Source of the DNA: Hofstenia miamia
Lineage: Eukaryota; Xenacoelomorpha; Acoela
DNA length: 64,000 nt
Reading direction: 5' to 3'
Assembly (NCBI GenBank): GCA_004352715.1
Contig: SCFE01000043.1
Span: forward strand, 2,099,991-2,163,990
A program made the position numbers and the translations under genes. This document shows, one piece after another, positions 11,617-23,488 of this stretch; position 1 is the first letter of the stretch, and each line of letters opens with the position of its first letter. The notes beneath the pieces were generated by a model. That model saw nothing but the letters and a program-made list of their open reading frames with translations, made no database searches and was not told the DNA's origin.

Positions 11617-12515
11617 CTTAAAATACAAACTTGATACATTTGCAATGGCTATGTGATATAATAGCAAGTGAAATATATAAGCAAATTCATAAGAATTAAA
11701 TCACTACAATCTACTAAACAAAATCAATAATAGTTATAAATGAAAATATTTAGCATGAAGTTGCTCTTAAATTATTGGCATGTATATAGTTTGATAAAAT
11801 AATATTTATATTCTTAAGATAATCTTTAAGATTTCTGCAACTGACTATGTTGTAGTAGTTAAATGCTTCTAATCTGAGAATTTACGAATCATGCTGTGAG
11901 GATCGGAAAATCAACAGATTAAAGTTTACCCAGGTTATATTTCTTACACGAAGAGTAAAAAACTGTTAAGCCACATAGCCCAAATAAAGTAAGATTAAAA
12001 TACAATGTTTTCGCGTAATTGTCTGCTACGCATCTCTAGCTTCAATTTGAGCACACGATCATGGCTATAGCGGTGTTGATGATTTGTTTCTGAGTTTTAT
12101 CATTTTATTGCCAATATCGATAGAACCCGTTCAACTAAAAACCTGAATTCCTGCATATATTGTATCTTTTAAACCAAATTGGAGAAGATTGGCATTCCAA
12201 CTGTTATTCACCGAAACATAAGCATTCGTGAAAACAATAAATTACTTTATTAAGAAATTCTATTCAATTTTACTCTAAATAAACAATTTCGGAGGCGACT
12301 GCTTTACCTGCAGAAATTCTATAGCAAAACAATGATAAACCATGCCAAACTAATTATGCAATTAGATTGTGTTTTACCCTGTAATACACATCCATATATT
12401 TTGAGATTCTAGCTCTAAATTTCAAAGTGAAAAAGGATTGTGATTTTAGAATCCTGCACACATCAATTCAAAAGCTAAATTTAGTGATATATATATATAG
12501 GAGGAATTTAAATAC
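11617..12515 (-). other. NOP2 intron 1 (899 bp)
   Basis: It lies between donor GCAG/GTATTT and acceptor TTTTAAG/GTTCC on the minus strand. It is AT-rich and I see no nested gene. Confidence 0.8.
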
Positions 12516-13370
12516 CTGCGAACTGTAAACTATTAATCCAACTTTATTCCAATTACCCAAAGGATCAAGATTGATTCCTCTGTTAATGAGTGACTGTGCA
12601 AGATTCCTTCGTGAAGTTTGAATGGTATTAGTTCTGATAGTAATTGGTCTGGGCGATTCATTGGCTTCAAGAAAAGAAACAATATCCCGATAAGTGAATA
12701 AATTCATGAATTGGTCAATAAGAAATTCGTTATAGTCATACAATTTCATAAGGTCACTTTTTAGTCGAGCCAAAACACTTTTTCTACGAATGCCAGCTTC
12801 ACTGCGGTTTTTAAAATCTCCGAGAGCTTCAACTGTATCAGCAATTCGCTGTTTAAGATCTTCAACTGAAACTTCATCTGTAGCGTTAAGATCATCAACC
12901 GTTAACTTAGATTCTTCAAGTTTTTCATCAACAGCATTATCATCATCTTCTTCATCGTTAAGATTCTTCGACTTCTTAATGCGTTTAATAGCTTGTTTTT
13001 CAATTTCCAACATTTCATTATCATCTTCATCGGTATTGTCTTCATCCTCAACTGAAAAGGAGCGAACTGAATTTTTACCTGAAAATGAAACACGTTTCCT
13101 CTTTGGCTTTAACCAGGATTTATTTTCGTCTGTAAAACCATTTGAAAGCGGTTTAGATTCAGCAGCCTTTTCAAGTTTAAGTTTTTCCCGAGCTTTTAAT
13201 AATTTTTCACGTTTTTTTGCTCTTCTTGATTTTACTTCTTCTAGAAGGGCATCTTTGAGAACTCTTTTTGAAGCATTAGTCACCATTTTTAATGTTCTTT
13301 TTATACCTTTTTTCTTCCTACCCTTACCTTTATGTTTGCCAATATCTTCTCTGTTTTTTAATCGTCCCAT
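12516..13370 (-). CDS. NOP2: NOP2/NSUN1 rRNA m5C methyltransferase, exon 1 (N-terminus)
   Basis: ATG at 13368-13370 opens 285 codons ending exactly at a phase-0 donor (CAG/GTATTT at 12516/12515). Residues 1-75 are Lys/Arg-rich (GKHKGKGRKKKGIKR and further basic helices), typical of a nucleolar localisation tail. Residues ~100-165 are acidic. From ~175 on, the NOP2-specific segment is clear: DLKQRIADTVEALGDF, YNEFLIDQFMNLF, FLEANESPRPITIRTNT and INRGINLDPLGNWNKVGLIVY, all conserved from yeast to human. I chose the start because MGR is also the usual NOP2 N-terminus and no upstream in-frame Met precedes it. The serine-rich 196-codon frame on the opposite strand (12790-13380) is only the shadow of this exon. 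The total of 550 codons with exons 2 and 3 is shorter than human NOP2 but close to yeast Nop2. Confidence 0.92.
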
Positions 13371-13988
13371 TTTGAACTAATGAAAATTAAAATTAAAAAC
13401 AAAATGTGTATATTTTGCAGTAACATATCTAAGTAAGGATAACAAAATTCATTAAAATTGAATCAAAAAACTAACAATTTCAGAATACTGAAAAATTTAT
13501 ACAATTGAACGAGTCAAATATTTTAGAAGAAATATATTTAAGATATAAATGGACAAGCGATGTTTCAATTATAAAGGTGGCAATTTCACTTCAGAGTATT
13601 TTTCCTTTTACAAAGCTCAAACTTAATAAAGACATTTAAGGGCACACACGGTGCGCCTGAATCCACTTTTCGTCGATGAAATTAGAACTCAAAATAGTTT
13701 TGCTGTATGGATAAGAGTAGGCTTGTAGAATTTGATTAAAACAAAAATGAAAAAAATCTATTGACACCTTTATGAATAATTTAATTTTAGTACTTACTAT
13801 AAAGATAATTGGATTAATTTTATACTTTTTAATATAAGGAATAAAACAATCGATAATTCTATGAAGTGAGAAAGTCTGATTTATAATACTTATTATTTAC
13901 CTAATTGGATTAATTTTATCCAAATAAAATTATTGGTGACAGCATCATTATCGTTTGCATTCTACTGATTGCGATTGCGCACAGTCCC
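13371..13988. other. NOP2 5' flank, no other gene
   Basis: AT-rich and non-coding; it presumably contains the NOP2 promoter if the gene is active. No clear TATA box or other motif can be assigned. Confidence 0.4.
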
Positions 13989-15915
13989 ATGCCATTACTT
14001 CAAAGACATTCGTTCAGTACGGTGCTTCACACATTGCAGTTCAGTATGCTGAACAGTGCAAAGAGATCACGACAAATACAGGAAAGCTGTGTTCCTGCTG
14101 TGTTTCAGCAAAACGAAAGTGAAGAGCACATTCTCTGTGGTTTCGACAAAGACGATGACAGGCTACCTACAGTGTTATGTAGTAACTGCTACACCATTGT
14201 GCACGAACATGGCAAACAAAATTTCACGCGCACAGTTACCCTCTTTGATCACACCTCATTCGCCGAACGCCCTACTCGATCTTCCTCAAACACCATCTGC
14301 AATTGCAAAATGTGTGAACACGCCAGAGCATCAACTGCCTCTAATCTCTTAGAGTCCTTCGTCGTTCTCGTCACTAGTAAACCAGAACCCAAAACATCCT
14401 GCATTCATAACCCCTGAAAATTTGTTTACACTGTTTTCTGGTTCTTGGGCGTGGAAAGCCGCATACATGTTCAGCAAACAAAAGACACGTCAATTTATTA
14501 AAGATCGCATCTTCCTCAGAACCTAAAAAAACTTGTTTTGTCGGTAGTGCTGGAGAAAAAGAGACAAGTGCTAGGCTCAGTAGATACATTTTTTTGCTTC
14601 GCCTAATGGTAGATGTGTAGAATTATCCACATCTTCACCATCTTCGTGTCCACCGATGAATTCTAATGATATGCACAGAATTCAAACAGAGATGAATTTG
14701 AGTACGAACCAAACTCATACGTTGAGATCTGCAGAAGAAGTAAATTTAAAAGAAAAATTAAAAAATTAATCACCGTTTAGATGGACATTAGTAACAACCA
14801 GTTCTAATGCGACGCCTAGCAATAGCTTCAGAAATGTTGTCTTTTGTCGTTTACTTGAAGATCTCAAACAGTGCATTGTCGATCAAAGAAATTATGACTC
14901 AAGCTAAATGCGCTTAACCATTGGTATTGATGTTGGAGGAGAATTTTTAAAAGTTTGCGTTACTGAGCAGTCGTCATTTTCTAGAATCGAAATTATCATG
15001 TCACAGCTGGTGTACATCACTACAAAGATTCTGCTGTCAAAAGTACTTTCATTTTGGCCATTGTCAAGGATATTCCAGAGAATTATAGAAACATACTTAC
15101 CTTTTGGAATATTCTCAAGATTACAAATGATCCAGAAGCCTTAACCCGTGCTCTATGGATCTTGAGCTAGCAAATATTATGCCGGGACTCATGTCGACTC
15201 TTCGGCACACTCTTGCAGCTAGTGCGATGTCCCAAAAACTTATTTGGGAAAGAAAGGTCGACCTCACACCCTCGGAACCATCTGAGCTCAATACTGTTCC
15301 TTTGATACTCGGGTAAATATTTATCTCAAGCAAACACAATCCATCCACCTATCTATAAAAATGCTGATGATATCCAGATGCTGGAAATAATTCCACCGCC
15401 AGAACTGCATCTACATCTAAGTTCAGTCAACACACTGTAAAAACATCTGACGAACGCCTAGCCCCATTGTCATTTATGGACGGATGCTGTTCATGTTACT
15501 CATGAGGCTATACACAGTGGTTCTTTCAATGGCAACTCATGCCAAAAGTTGTTATAGAGCAATGATGTCTTGGAGGAAATCTCCCCAGCTGTGTGCAAAA
15601 ACGTTATTCTGGCATTTTGCGCATTCAATGATGTCATTCATTCATGTTTTTCTAAAGATTTGAACCACAAATGCGTTCAGAAAATTGAGATTTTCAAAAG
15701 AGTGTATGAAAATGTGCACATTCCGTTTACGCCAAAAATTCCCGCGATATATTTTCACGTGGAAGAATTTTGCCACCGTCAGCAGACATGATTGGGCTGT
15801 TGGTCCAAACAGTCCTTTGAAAGCGTGCATTGCGACTTCAAATTTTCAAGGGAATAACCACGTTAAGCCCATCCATCACCTTATCAATGCAATTACAAAA
15901 TTTGATATCCACTAA
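13989..15915 (+). pseudogene. Decayed repetitive ORF, cysteine-rich transposon-type family
   Basis: Several consecutive plus-strand frames form one broken protein. (a) 13989-14417 carries LPTVLCSNCYTIVHEHG, then TRSSSNTICNCKMCEHAR: a C-x2-C pair and a CxCxxC motif. (b) 14908-15000 reads RLTIGIDVGGEFLKVCVT. (c) Around 15050-15140, in shifted frames, comes an AIVKDIPENYRN-like stretch. (d) 15154-15315 begins MDLELANIMPGL. (e) About 15520-15915 has FNGNSCQKLL, then FCAFNDVIHSCFS, then IPFTPKIPAIYFHVEEFC. From memory this order matches a large uncharacterised repetitive protein family seen in cnidarians and other animals. I cannot name its transposon superfamily. Stops and frameshifts every 100-300 bases show it is dead. 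Confidence 0.5.
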
Positions 15916-16375
15916 ACAGTTAGAATTTCAAATCCAAATTGACTTACATTATGTTTTTGTCGTCGTTAATTAATATTAGAATAAGATAATTATATATATA
16001 TAAATAATTATTAAATTATAATAAAATTAATAATTGTGGAGCTTATAATACGCGATAATAATAAAAATAAGTCAAGTTTTACGGCAGCGAGGACAGTCAC
16101 AGGAGATGAAATAGGAGCAAATGGATGAGTAGGCGAAGTTGGAGAAGGGCTCAGCAAAGAGGAAAGCCATCAAAGATTTCTTGAAGCTCGGTGGTGTGGA
16201 ACAAAGAAATCAATGGACTTGAACAAGAGAGTTTCACAGCGGACAAGGAATTAAAAGGAACATTACGGAAAAGGGCAAATAGCGAGGAATTAACTTTGCG
16301 GAGACGCAAAATGTCCAGTCCAATTTAAGTTTGCAGCAAGTTGAACTCCAAGATGAGTGTGATGAGAAGCAAAGT
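15916..16375. other. Spacer and 3' part of a minus-strand LINE remnant
   Basis: AT-rich up to about 16080. After that the base composition becomes GC-richer and purine-rich on the plus strand, continuous with the decayed LINE at 16376-17385. I could not follow a clean reading frame in this part. Confidence 0.4.
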
Positions 16376-17385
16376 TCACAGGTAGAGGCAAATCAGAAGG
16401 GGGAGCCACAGAAAAGAAAAGGAAATACCACATGTCTTGGTAGTGCTAAAATCAAGCTGGTTGACAGAGGACCAAGTAGACAAGTGCCCGAGATCAGAAG
16501 AAATGTTAGAAGCACCAACCAAAATCAATAATCGCAGTGTCGTCGTCATACAACAGGCAAGACGAGTTGAAAACAGAATGAGGGAGGTCGTTAATGGCAA
16601 CGAGGAGGAAAAGAACAGCAAACACTGAGCCGAGAAGGTGACAACATCATCAGAGCGAGTGAAAGAGGAATTAGAAAACTTAATGAAATCAAAAGGATCA
16701 AGGTGATTGGTCAGGTAAGACTGGAACAATTCGATGAAATCCACATCCAAACCAAGTAAACGTAACTTGTCAAGCAGAATGGAATGAGAGAGGCGATCAA
16801 ACGCTTTTGAGATATCAAGAAAGATAATACAACCAGGATCATTACCATCAGAGTGAGAGTTACAGCAGACATTCAATGTGAGCGAGCATTGAATAGTAGA
16901 CCTGACCAGACCAAGCAAAGGTAACAGAAAGATGAATTCTAATTAATGCGTATAGGTAAAGAAAAATATCACAGACGAAGAAGATAGACAGTCGAGTAAG
17001 AATAGGGAGGTGGGACTAGAACTTGGCGTGGGGGGCCTGAATATAATTAGACATTAACAGAAGACAAAATGTATACCTTCTCAAGAGCAGAGATATAATT
17101 GGGGGAGAAAAACAATGTAAATTTGCGTATTAGTGGGAACTAATCATGGAGGTGGTATCATGAACAACAAAAGAAGGAACATCTTCAGGACAACAAGGAC
17201 CAGACAACTTGCAAGATTTAAGCATGAGAGAATTATCGTCGCTGATGACCATATCACAAAGTCGGAATAGCGGGGAAGCAGCAGGCGGACCAGGGCACAT
17301 GGAGACAGGTACAGAGAAGTAAGAGGCAAAATACGCGTTAAACAGATCATCTTTTTCCAGGTCAGAGTGAGCAGAAAGAAGGTTC
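16376..17385 (-). pseudogene. LINE reverse transcriptase remnant
   Basis: On the minus strand, 17385-17130 encodes a linker before the RT (AHSDLEKDDLFNAYFASYFS, typical of the region before the RT domain). 16918-16376 continues with IIFLDISKAFDRLSHSILLDKL, the conserved RT motif with its first catalytic Asp, and then LGLDVDFIELFQSYLTN. Between and after these the frame is broken by several stops, and the FADD box is not preserved. It belongs to the Jockey/CR1/RTE-like non-LTR group; the clade cannot be told from this fragment. Confidence 0.7.
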
Positions 17386-17474
17386 CATCTCAAATTGGGG
17401 AACTCAGGCTTGGAATGAAGAGAAAGCAGGAAGGTCCTACTAAAGCTGCAACAGATCCTGAATCCCGAAAAATA

Positions 17475-17636
17475 TCTAAATATTGTGACATTGTTCAACA
17501 AAGCTATATATTTCAACCCCTAGCTTTTGAATGTAAAGGCGGTGCAGGTAAATTAACTGAAGACTTTATTTCCCAACTTGGCAAGTGCCTAATATTTACA
17601 TCAAAGGAACCACGTGCGGCAGAGTATTTTAAATAA
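17475..17636 (+). pseudogene. LINE ORF2 C-terminal scrap, plus strand
   Basis: The frame carries SYIFQPLAFECKGGAGKL, then FISQLGKCLIFTSKEPRAAEYF, which resembles the conserved tail of some LINE ORF2 proteins (F-x-P-x-A-x-E-x-x-G, then a D/EF-x-x-x-L-G-K stretch). It abuts a LINE fragment on the opposite strand, so two separate insertions have been cut together. The rest of this element is absent. Confidence 0.4.
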
Positions 17637-19556
17637 ATTTTAAATATTATAATTCAGCACACAAATTCCGCTTGCATTTTGGGGACAATAGAAGATGAAT
17701 CTTCATTAGAAGAATTGTTTTATGTCTTCTAGAAAGATTGGACATTAAGGAAAAAAAGAATATTTAGGAAATAATTACAAACATCAACTTGCTCAAGTAA
17801 TAAAAACCTTTTGATTTCATGTCAAGGAAAAGACAAATGCTAAATTGAAGAACAAAGTGTTACAGGGATGACGTCCAGAAAATAATGCAAGCCCGAGTAA
17901 AAAGCAAAACATATGGAGTTCATTAAAAAAAATTAGGTATAATAAGCGAATAATGAAAAACTCATTTCTAAACACAGCTATAAATAAATGGATTAAAAAA
18001 GTTTAGGATTGATATTAAAAATACTTTTACACTTTTAATATAAAAAGACTGAAATGGCGAGGTTATAAATTTTTGCAATCCTGATTATTCTATTAATAGA
18101 AACTAACATTGCCATAAACCAAGTTATTGATCATTATTATTTGTAAATATTCCTTGTTTTGTTTTGTTATATTTTGTTTGCATTTCTTTTCCTGACTCTT
18201 TCAGAATTGTTATCAGTATTCTTTATTGTTCAATTTCTGAATATAGATATTTCTACTTTTTCTTTTAATTTAAAGATAATGTTAAATGCTAAAATTCTTC
18301 AAGAAAAATTGATATTTAAAGGTTTCCAATCACAGATCAAATTGAGTGGAAGAAAGGTTGAAAGTTTCAGGTTGTTCTGCCAAACGATTCCTAGAAAATA
18401 TTACACGATTAGGGCGCAAATCTTTCCCCAATTATGTTTGATACATATTTGGTTACATTACAATTTGAATCTCATGACTAAAAATTGGTACATAGTGACG
18501 CATTTTCTGTCTTAATTTTCTAGTTGAGCACTTTCAATGTAAAGCTAGTTTTGCGTAATGAATAGAATATAATCAATTTTAATTACAATCATGGTTCAGA
18601 AAATTATGAATACTTTAAAAACTATTAAATCTCCTGAAAAACCAAATCCATATTAGGAATCTACGATAAATTTTATATAAAACATGATAGATTTTAAAAA
18701 ATCATTTTTTTCAAAAGCACATATTAGATTTCTAATATAACTGAATTTTCTATATTAGGAAGGCTATGAGATATTTTTTTGTCATTATAAATTTTGTAAT
18801 CTAATAATTTTCAATTGGTTATCAAGAGTAAAACAACTCAAATCTATTTACCAAATGCTTAAATTTTTTTGCTCTCTTCCTATATAACTTATATTGGAAA
18901 AAAATTTTTGAAAAGTAACATTTATTAGGCATGTTTAGGCCTGTCATCACTGGAATTATTAACTTTCCTACAATAGAATTCACAAATTATATCAAATATA
19001 TTCAAAAGATTTACAACACCTACTAGATTAAAAAATATATAAATATATCTAGTCAATTTTGCTTAAACACCTGATTATTAACATAGCAGACTTGTAATAA
19101 ATGTGCTTTAGCAGCTTTCAAAAAATCATAGCCTGTTGAACCGAGCTATAATTTTGAGTCTCATAGTGGATTTAGCAACCCTCTAAGAGTTTTGGAAATA
19201 TTTTTAAAATAGATTTGGAAATAGAAGCAAATTTCATTTCCATATACAATCCTAATACGTTACACTAACATTGCGAAATTAGGAATTTCGTGAAATTCGT
19301 AAAATTTCAGTGAATTTGTGAAATTGCTATTTTAATTAAGGACCTCATAAAAACAATAAATTCGGGAAGATGGAGTAAATACAGAAAATAGTGAATTATT
19401 CTATAGTTTTCCGAAAGTTAGGTAATTGAAATAGGAATTTCACAAATTCCCTGAAATTTAGGGTAGGTGTGTGAGTAAATTTAGTAGTACAATGTATCAA
19501 GCAAATAAATATATATGAAATGTAACATAATTAGAAGAACATAATTAAAACATGTA
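17637..19556. other. Non-coding, no recognised gene
   Basis: AT-rich. The frame at 18159-18515 (118 codons) begins with a hydrophobic stretch but has no family resemblance, and I do not believe it is a gene. No repeats stand out. Confidence 0.5.
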
Positions 19557-19891
19557 TTAAGTTAAATTTTCATTAGATTCTGAATTCTCATCACTTTCCG
19601 AAGTACTGTCATCTGACAAATCGGGTTTTTTGACAGTTTTCTTTGCATTTGAGAGTTTTTGCAGTTTGCAAATAAAAAAACCGTCCATATTGTGAGTGTG
19701 TGGATATAATCGGCGAGCATGCTTCATGTCAGCAGTAAACTTTTTGCCTCGATAGCTGAGAAAACCATTCACGCCTTGATCAACACCCAAAGGAACAATT
19801 TTACAATCTCTCTTACGTAAAGCATATTCGATAACATCCTCATTTTCTTCAATGAGAATACTGCATGTTGAATACACGACGTATCCACTGC
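19557..19891 (-). CDS. NOP2: NOP2/NSUN1, C-terminal exon with catalytic TCS motif, out of order
   Basis: Acceptor TTTCATTTAG/GC at 19892/19891; stop TAA at 19557-19559. It supplies two bases of codon 440 and residues 441-550. GYVVYSTCSI carries the catalytic motif VI cysteine (residue ~449). FLSYRGKKF and RRLYPHTHNMDGFFICKL are hallmark NOP2 C-terminal stretches, and an acidic Ser/Asp/Glu tail follows. The phase-1 acceptor matches the phase-1 donor of exon 2 exactly and restores the expected S-K-G-x-G-Y context. Yet this exon lies 5' of exon 1 on the minus strand, separated by 6.1 kb without an N gap. No NOP2 N-terminal exons exist between 19.9 kb and the window end, so a second intact copy is not visible. 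Confidence 0.88.
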
Positions 19892-22398
19892 CTAAATGAA
19901 ATAGTTTCACTAACACTGAAAACTCAATGTTTTTAAAACAATTAACTAAATTTCATCAATAACAATGGTTCCAAGAAAGGGTTAACAGTAATTCTTAGGG
20001 AAATACTGAAAATACCTTAATGTTGTATCAATTCAAACTAACAAGGATAACTATCTTTTTTCGACTACGTTTCATCTAAGAATGCGCAAATAGTAGTTTA
20101 AAAATATTTTAGAAGCTTTGTTGAGGTTCTAAAAGGATACTTCGATTGTTTATCATCAAACTCATAATTTTCAAGCAAGAATTGGGAATTATCAACGCTT
20201 ATATTAATTTGTTACTTAACCATTATGCCATTAGTTTAATACATACTCTACAGAAAAGCAAAAAAGGAAAAAAATTTAAACACATGTTATCATCAATGCA
20301 TTACAGAACCCCCAGTTCCTTTACGATGCTACTACAAGTATGTTTGACAGTGAAAACATCTATAATATTACAATAATTGACTCGATTTTGTTGTGATTCT
20401 ATGTACTCTTTTGCATTAGGTGTTACCATGCTTTGAATGTGTATATAATATTAAATGGTTAATTAAAAAGTGTCATATGCTAAAATTGTGAATAAAAATC
20501 ATTTTACCAATGTATGATGATCACATTTGTTACATATTTCGTTCCTAAAATATTAAAAACACAACATATGGCTTGTTTAAAGTTTATTCATTTATTAAAT
20601 ATCTAATACAATCCATTGAAATCCTCGTGCATAGCACGGGCAGTTTCTTAGTATTTCTAAAATTAATTCTCTTAAGGCGGAAACATTCGATTTTCTAAGA
20701 ATGCTGAAACAGTTTTTATAGTACTATTTAAATATTTAAATAATTCATTGTAATTAAAGTTATGTGCTACAACTATATGGCTGGTGAAAACGAAAATTGA
20801 ACATTGCTATAAAAATTACTCAGAAAAATCTATCTTGACAAAATTTGAAAATTTTGTTGTGGGCATAAATTTTTTTTCAACTTCAAAATTTAATCGTTCT
20901 TTGCTCCCCATTTTGAAGGATAACAATCTGAGATTTTTAACAATATGGATGTTTTAGGTACCAATGAACATACCCTAATCAAAAAATCCCACCTATCTTC
21001 AAAAATTCTAATATAATGGCATAGTACGAATCGTTAATACGTGCCCATTAGTAAATACGATTGTGTAAAATACAGTATAAAAAAGTCTTGTCTCAAACAA
21101 TGAGTGAAGAATCTGAAGCTTTTAGAGGTACTACATTTATGCGTGTTGGACATATTTCAAATATGATATTTGCGTAGTTAGAAATCATAGTCCACCCCAT
21201 TACATAAATGAAATGCTTAAAGTTTACAATGAAAGATCCTCACAGCCAATATATCTAGTACATGCATCTGCAAGATTATACTCTCAAAGTAACTAAACTT
21301 CTACCTACAAGTACTATGCAATATTTTAAAGAACTTCAATCTCTCCTTGCTTATTCTGCAAGGCTAACAACGTTCGGTTGTACTAAACCTGTCAAAATGA
21401 AAAAGAATTGTACAATCAGCCAAAAATCTGAAGTACTAAAACATGGAATTACTTCGGATTGTGCAAGACAAAAGGGAGGAGGATTCTACCGTTTTTAATG
21501 GAAGATTTCTTTCTTGCAAAATGTGTTATGCAACATACACGACCACATTAGAAATTGGCAAGGACATTGATCAGGTACGCAAACTCTCATTTCCTGGTAT
21601 AAATTGCCCCATAATAAAGAAACATTACCAACTAACGAGAAGCCAATGTTGGACGAAAAGTCACTTTACATTGTTGTTAGGAGATAACTCATTTTCAAAT
21701 CTGCTGAAAGCTCTAGTCAAATTGATTTGTTGCAATGTGGCGTGAAAATAGGTAAACAACATAGTAACTTTGTCATTACAGAGCCATTAATTTGTAGCGT
21801 GGTTATCGTTGAAAATTGACATACAAACTAAACCTTACTTGACAATACTAATACGTTTCAATCTTGCATACCTTAAGAATCACGAATAAACTATTAAAGA
21901 CTTAATTACTCATATAGGACAGTTTCCCGGTTAGAAATCAATTGACATTTTCGTATTTAAATTATTGGAAAAACATTCATGTAATATTATTTAGAAAATT
22001 ATTACACACCATAAGCAATGCTACTCAGTAGCAACTAGAGAAATGGGGCACAAGCGGTCTGAAGGCCCTTGAACTATGTTTAAAAATCTCATAAAGCGAA
22101 AGCTGTTGCGAATTTTTCACTGAATTATGACATGCGATTTATCCTTGATTGGTGGGGGAGAAGCTACCAATTAAGATATAAGAATGGACACAAAGTCACA
22201 CATTATTGATTTCAGTTTCAAATTGGAAAAAAATTATGTCAAAAACACCTAAATATTATTTGCATTATGCTTGTCAGACTGGGGTCAAAAAAGACCCCAC
22301 ACGACTTTTAGCTAGTAATTTTTCTTCTGACGATTAACCGTTAAAAATGAACAATTTATAGAAAGCTCTAACTTTGTAGCATAAATAACTATTGCGTA
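19892..22398. other. Non-coding, no recognised gene
   Basis: AT-rich. Frames at 20146-20376, 21262-21498 and 21443-21745 show no recognisable domain. They overlap in different frames with little interruption and could be a decayed transposon ORF, but I cannot name one. It contains a possible Helitron-like hairpin end (20623-20651). Confidence 0.45.
20623..20651 (+). repeat. Possible Helitron-like 3' end
   Basis: A short hairpin, CCTCGTGC and GCACGGG around ATA (with one G.T pair), is followed ten bases later by CTTAG and then T. Helitrons end with a hairpin about ten bases before CTRR and insert before T; here the final word is CTTAG rather than CTAG. No Rep/helicase gene is present. This is weak, as hairpins of this size also arise by chance. 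Confidence 0.22.
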
Positions 22399-23488
22399 CA
22401 GTCGTGGCCAAAAGTTTACGAGCACAAAATATTGCGTCAATATTCAGGGTTGGCATGCAAGCGTGCTGCTAATTTGTCATTGTAAATAAACCTGTAAATA
22501 AACAATTGTAAAACGACAGCCAATCAGGTGCGATATCCGCCTGAGGGGGAATTTGGGTCACATCATTGAGTTAGCAATGGGAAGGAAGCAAGACCTGCCC
22601 ACTGAACAGCGCGCTCAGATTGAGATCTTGTGGAAGGAAAAATTAAGTGAAAGAGGCATTGCCTCGCAAATGGGAGTGGCACCATCAACTGTGCATGCCA
22701 CAATCGTTCGTATCTCAAGCATTGGAGGCTACAGTTCTTGAAGAAGATCAGGTCTACCAAAATCACTCACTACGCGGGCAGAAACACATCTCATTAAGAT
22801 GATCAAAAAGTCACCTCGATCATCTTCCACGCAACTCCAGGCTCAACTGCCTCCTAATAATCGATCATTAACACGAACAATCCGCCATGTCTTGTTCAAG
22901 AAATGATTTAAGAGTTAGCGACTTTCGCCAAAGAATATCCGAGATCAGTTAGCTTTTTGCAAGAAATACAAGAACTGGTCAATCGAACAGTAGCGGAAAG
23001 TTCTTTTTTCGGATGAAAGCCAGATCTACCAGTTTGGGACAGTTGTCAGATATATGAGAAGGCAGAAAAATACACGATTCTGGAATAAGCAAATTGTTTC
23101 CACAGTCGAGTGACAGGCAAAGGTAATGGTTTGGTCCGGCATTGCAGCGCATGGCCGTGTACCACTTCACGTACCCCCAAAATGACCCTCAATTGTGCCA
23201 GATATTTTGAAATCATGGAGAATAAGCTGGAAAATTGGATGGATAGTATGGGATGTGATATCTTTCAACATGATGGCGCACAATGCCACATGGCGAATGT
23301 AGTGAAGAGGTGGCTCCGTGTGAAGAACATCGACATTCTGGGATCATAGTCAGGAAATTAACCAGACTTAAATGTGATCGAAAATTGTTGGGTGTTGCTG
23401 AAAAGAAAAGTTGCTGCACGTATCCAACATCGACACCCAATTCGATACAAATCATTAAAGAAGTTTGGGCAACTGAAATGACTGCAGA

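Noticed and set aside
12790-13380. A 196-codon serine-rich open frame on the plus strand
   Set aside because: It is the exact antisense of NOP2 exon 1; its Ser/Phe bias mirrors Lys/Glu/Asp codons of the real exon.
18159-18515. A 118-codon frame with a hydrophobic N-terminus
   Set aside because: No domain, no splice context, composition like the surrounding non-coding DNA.
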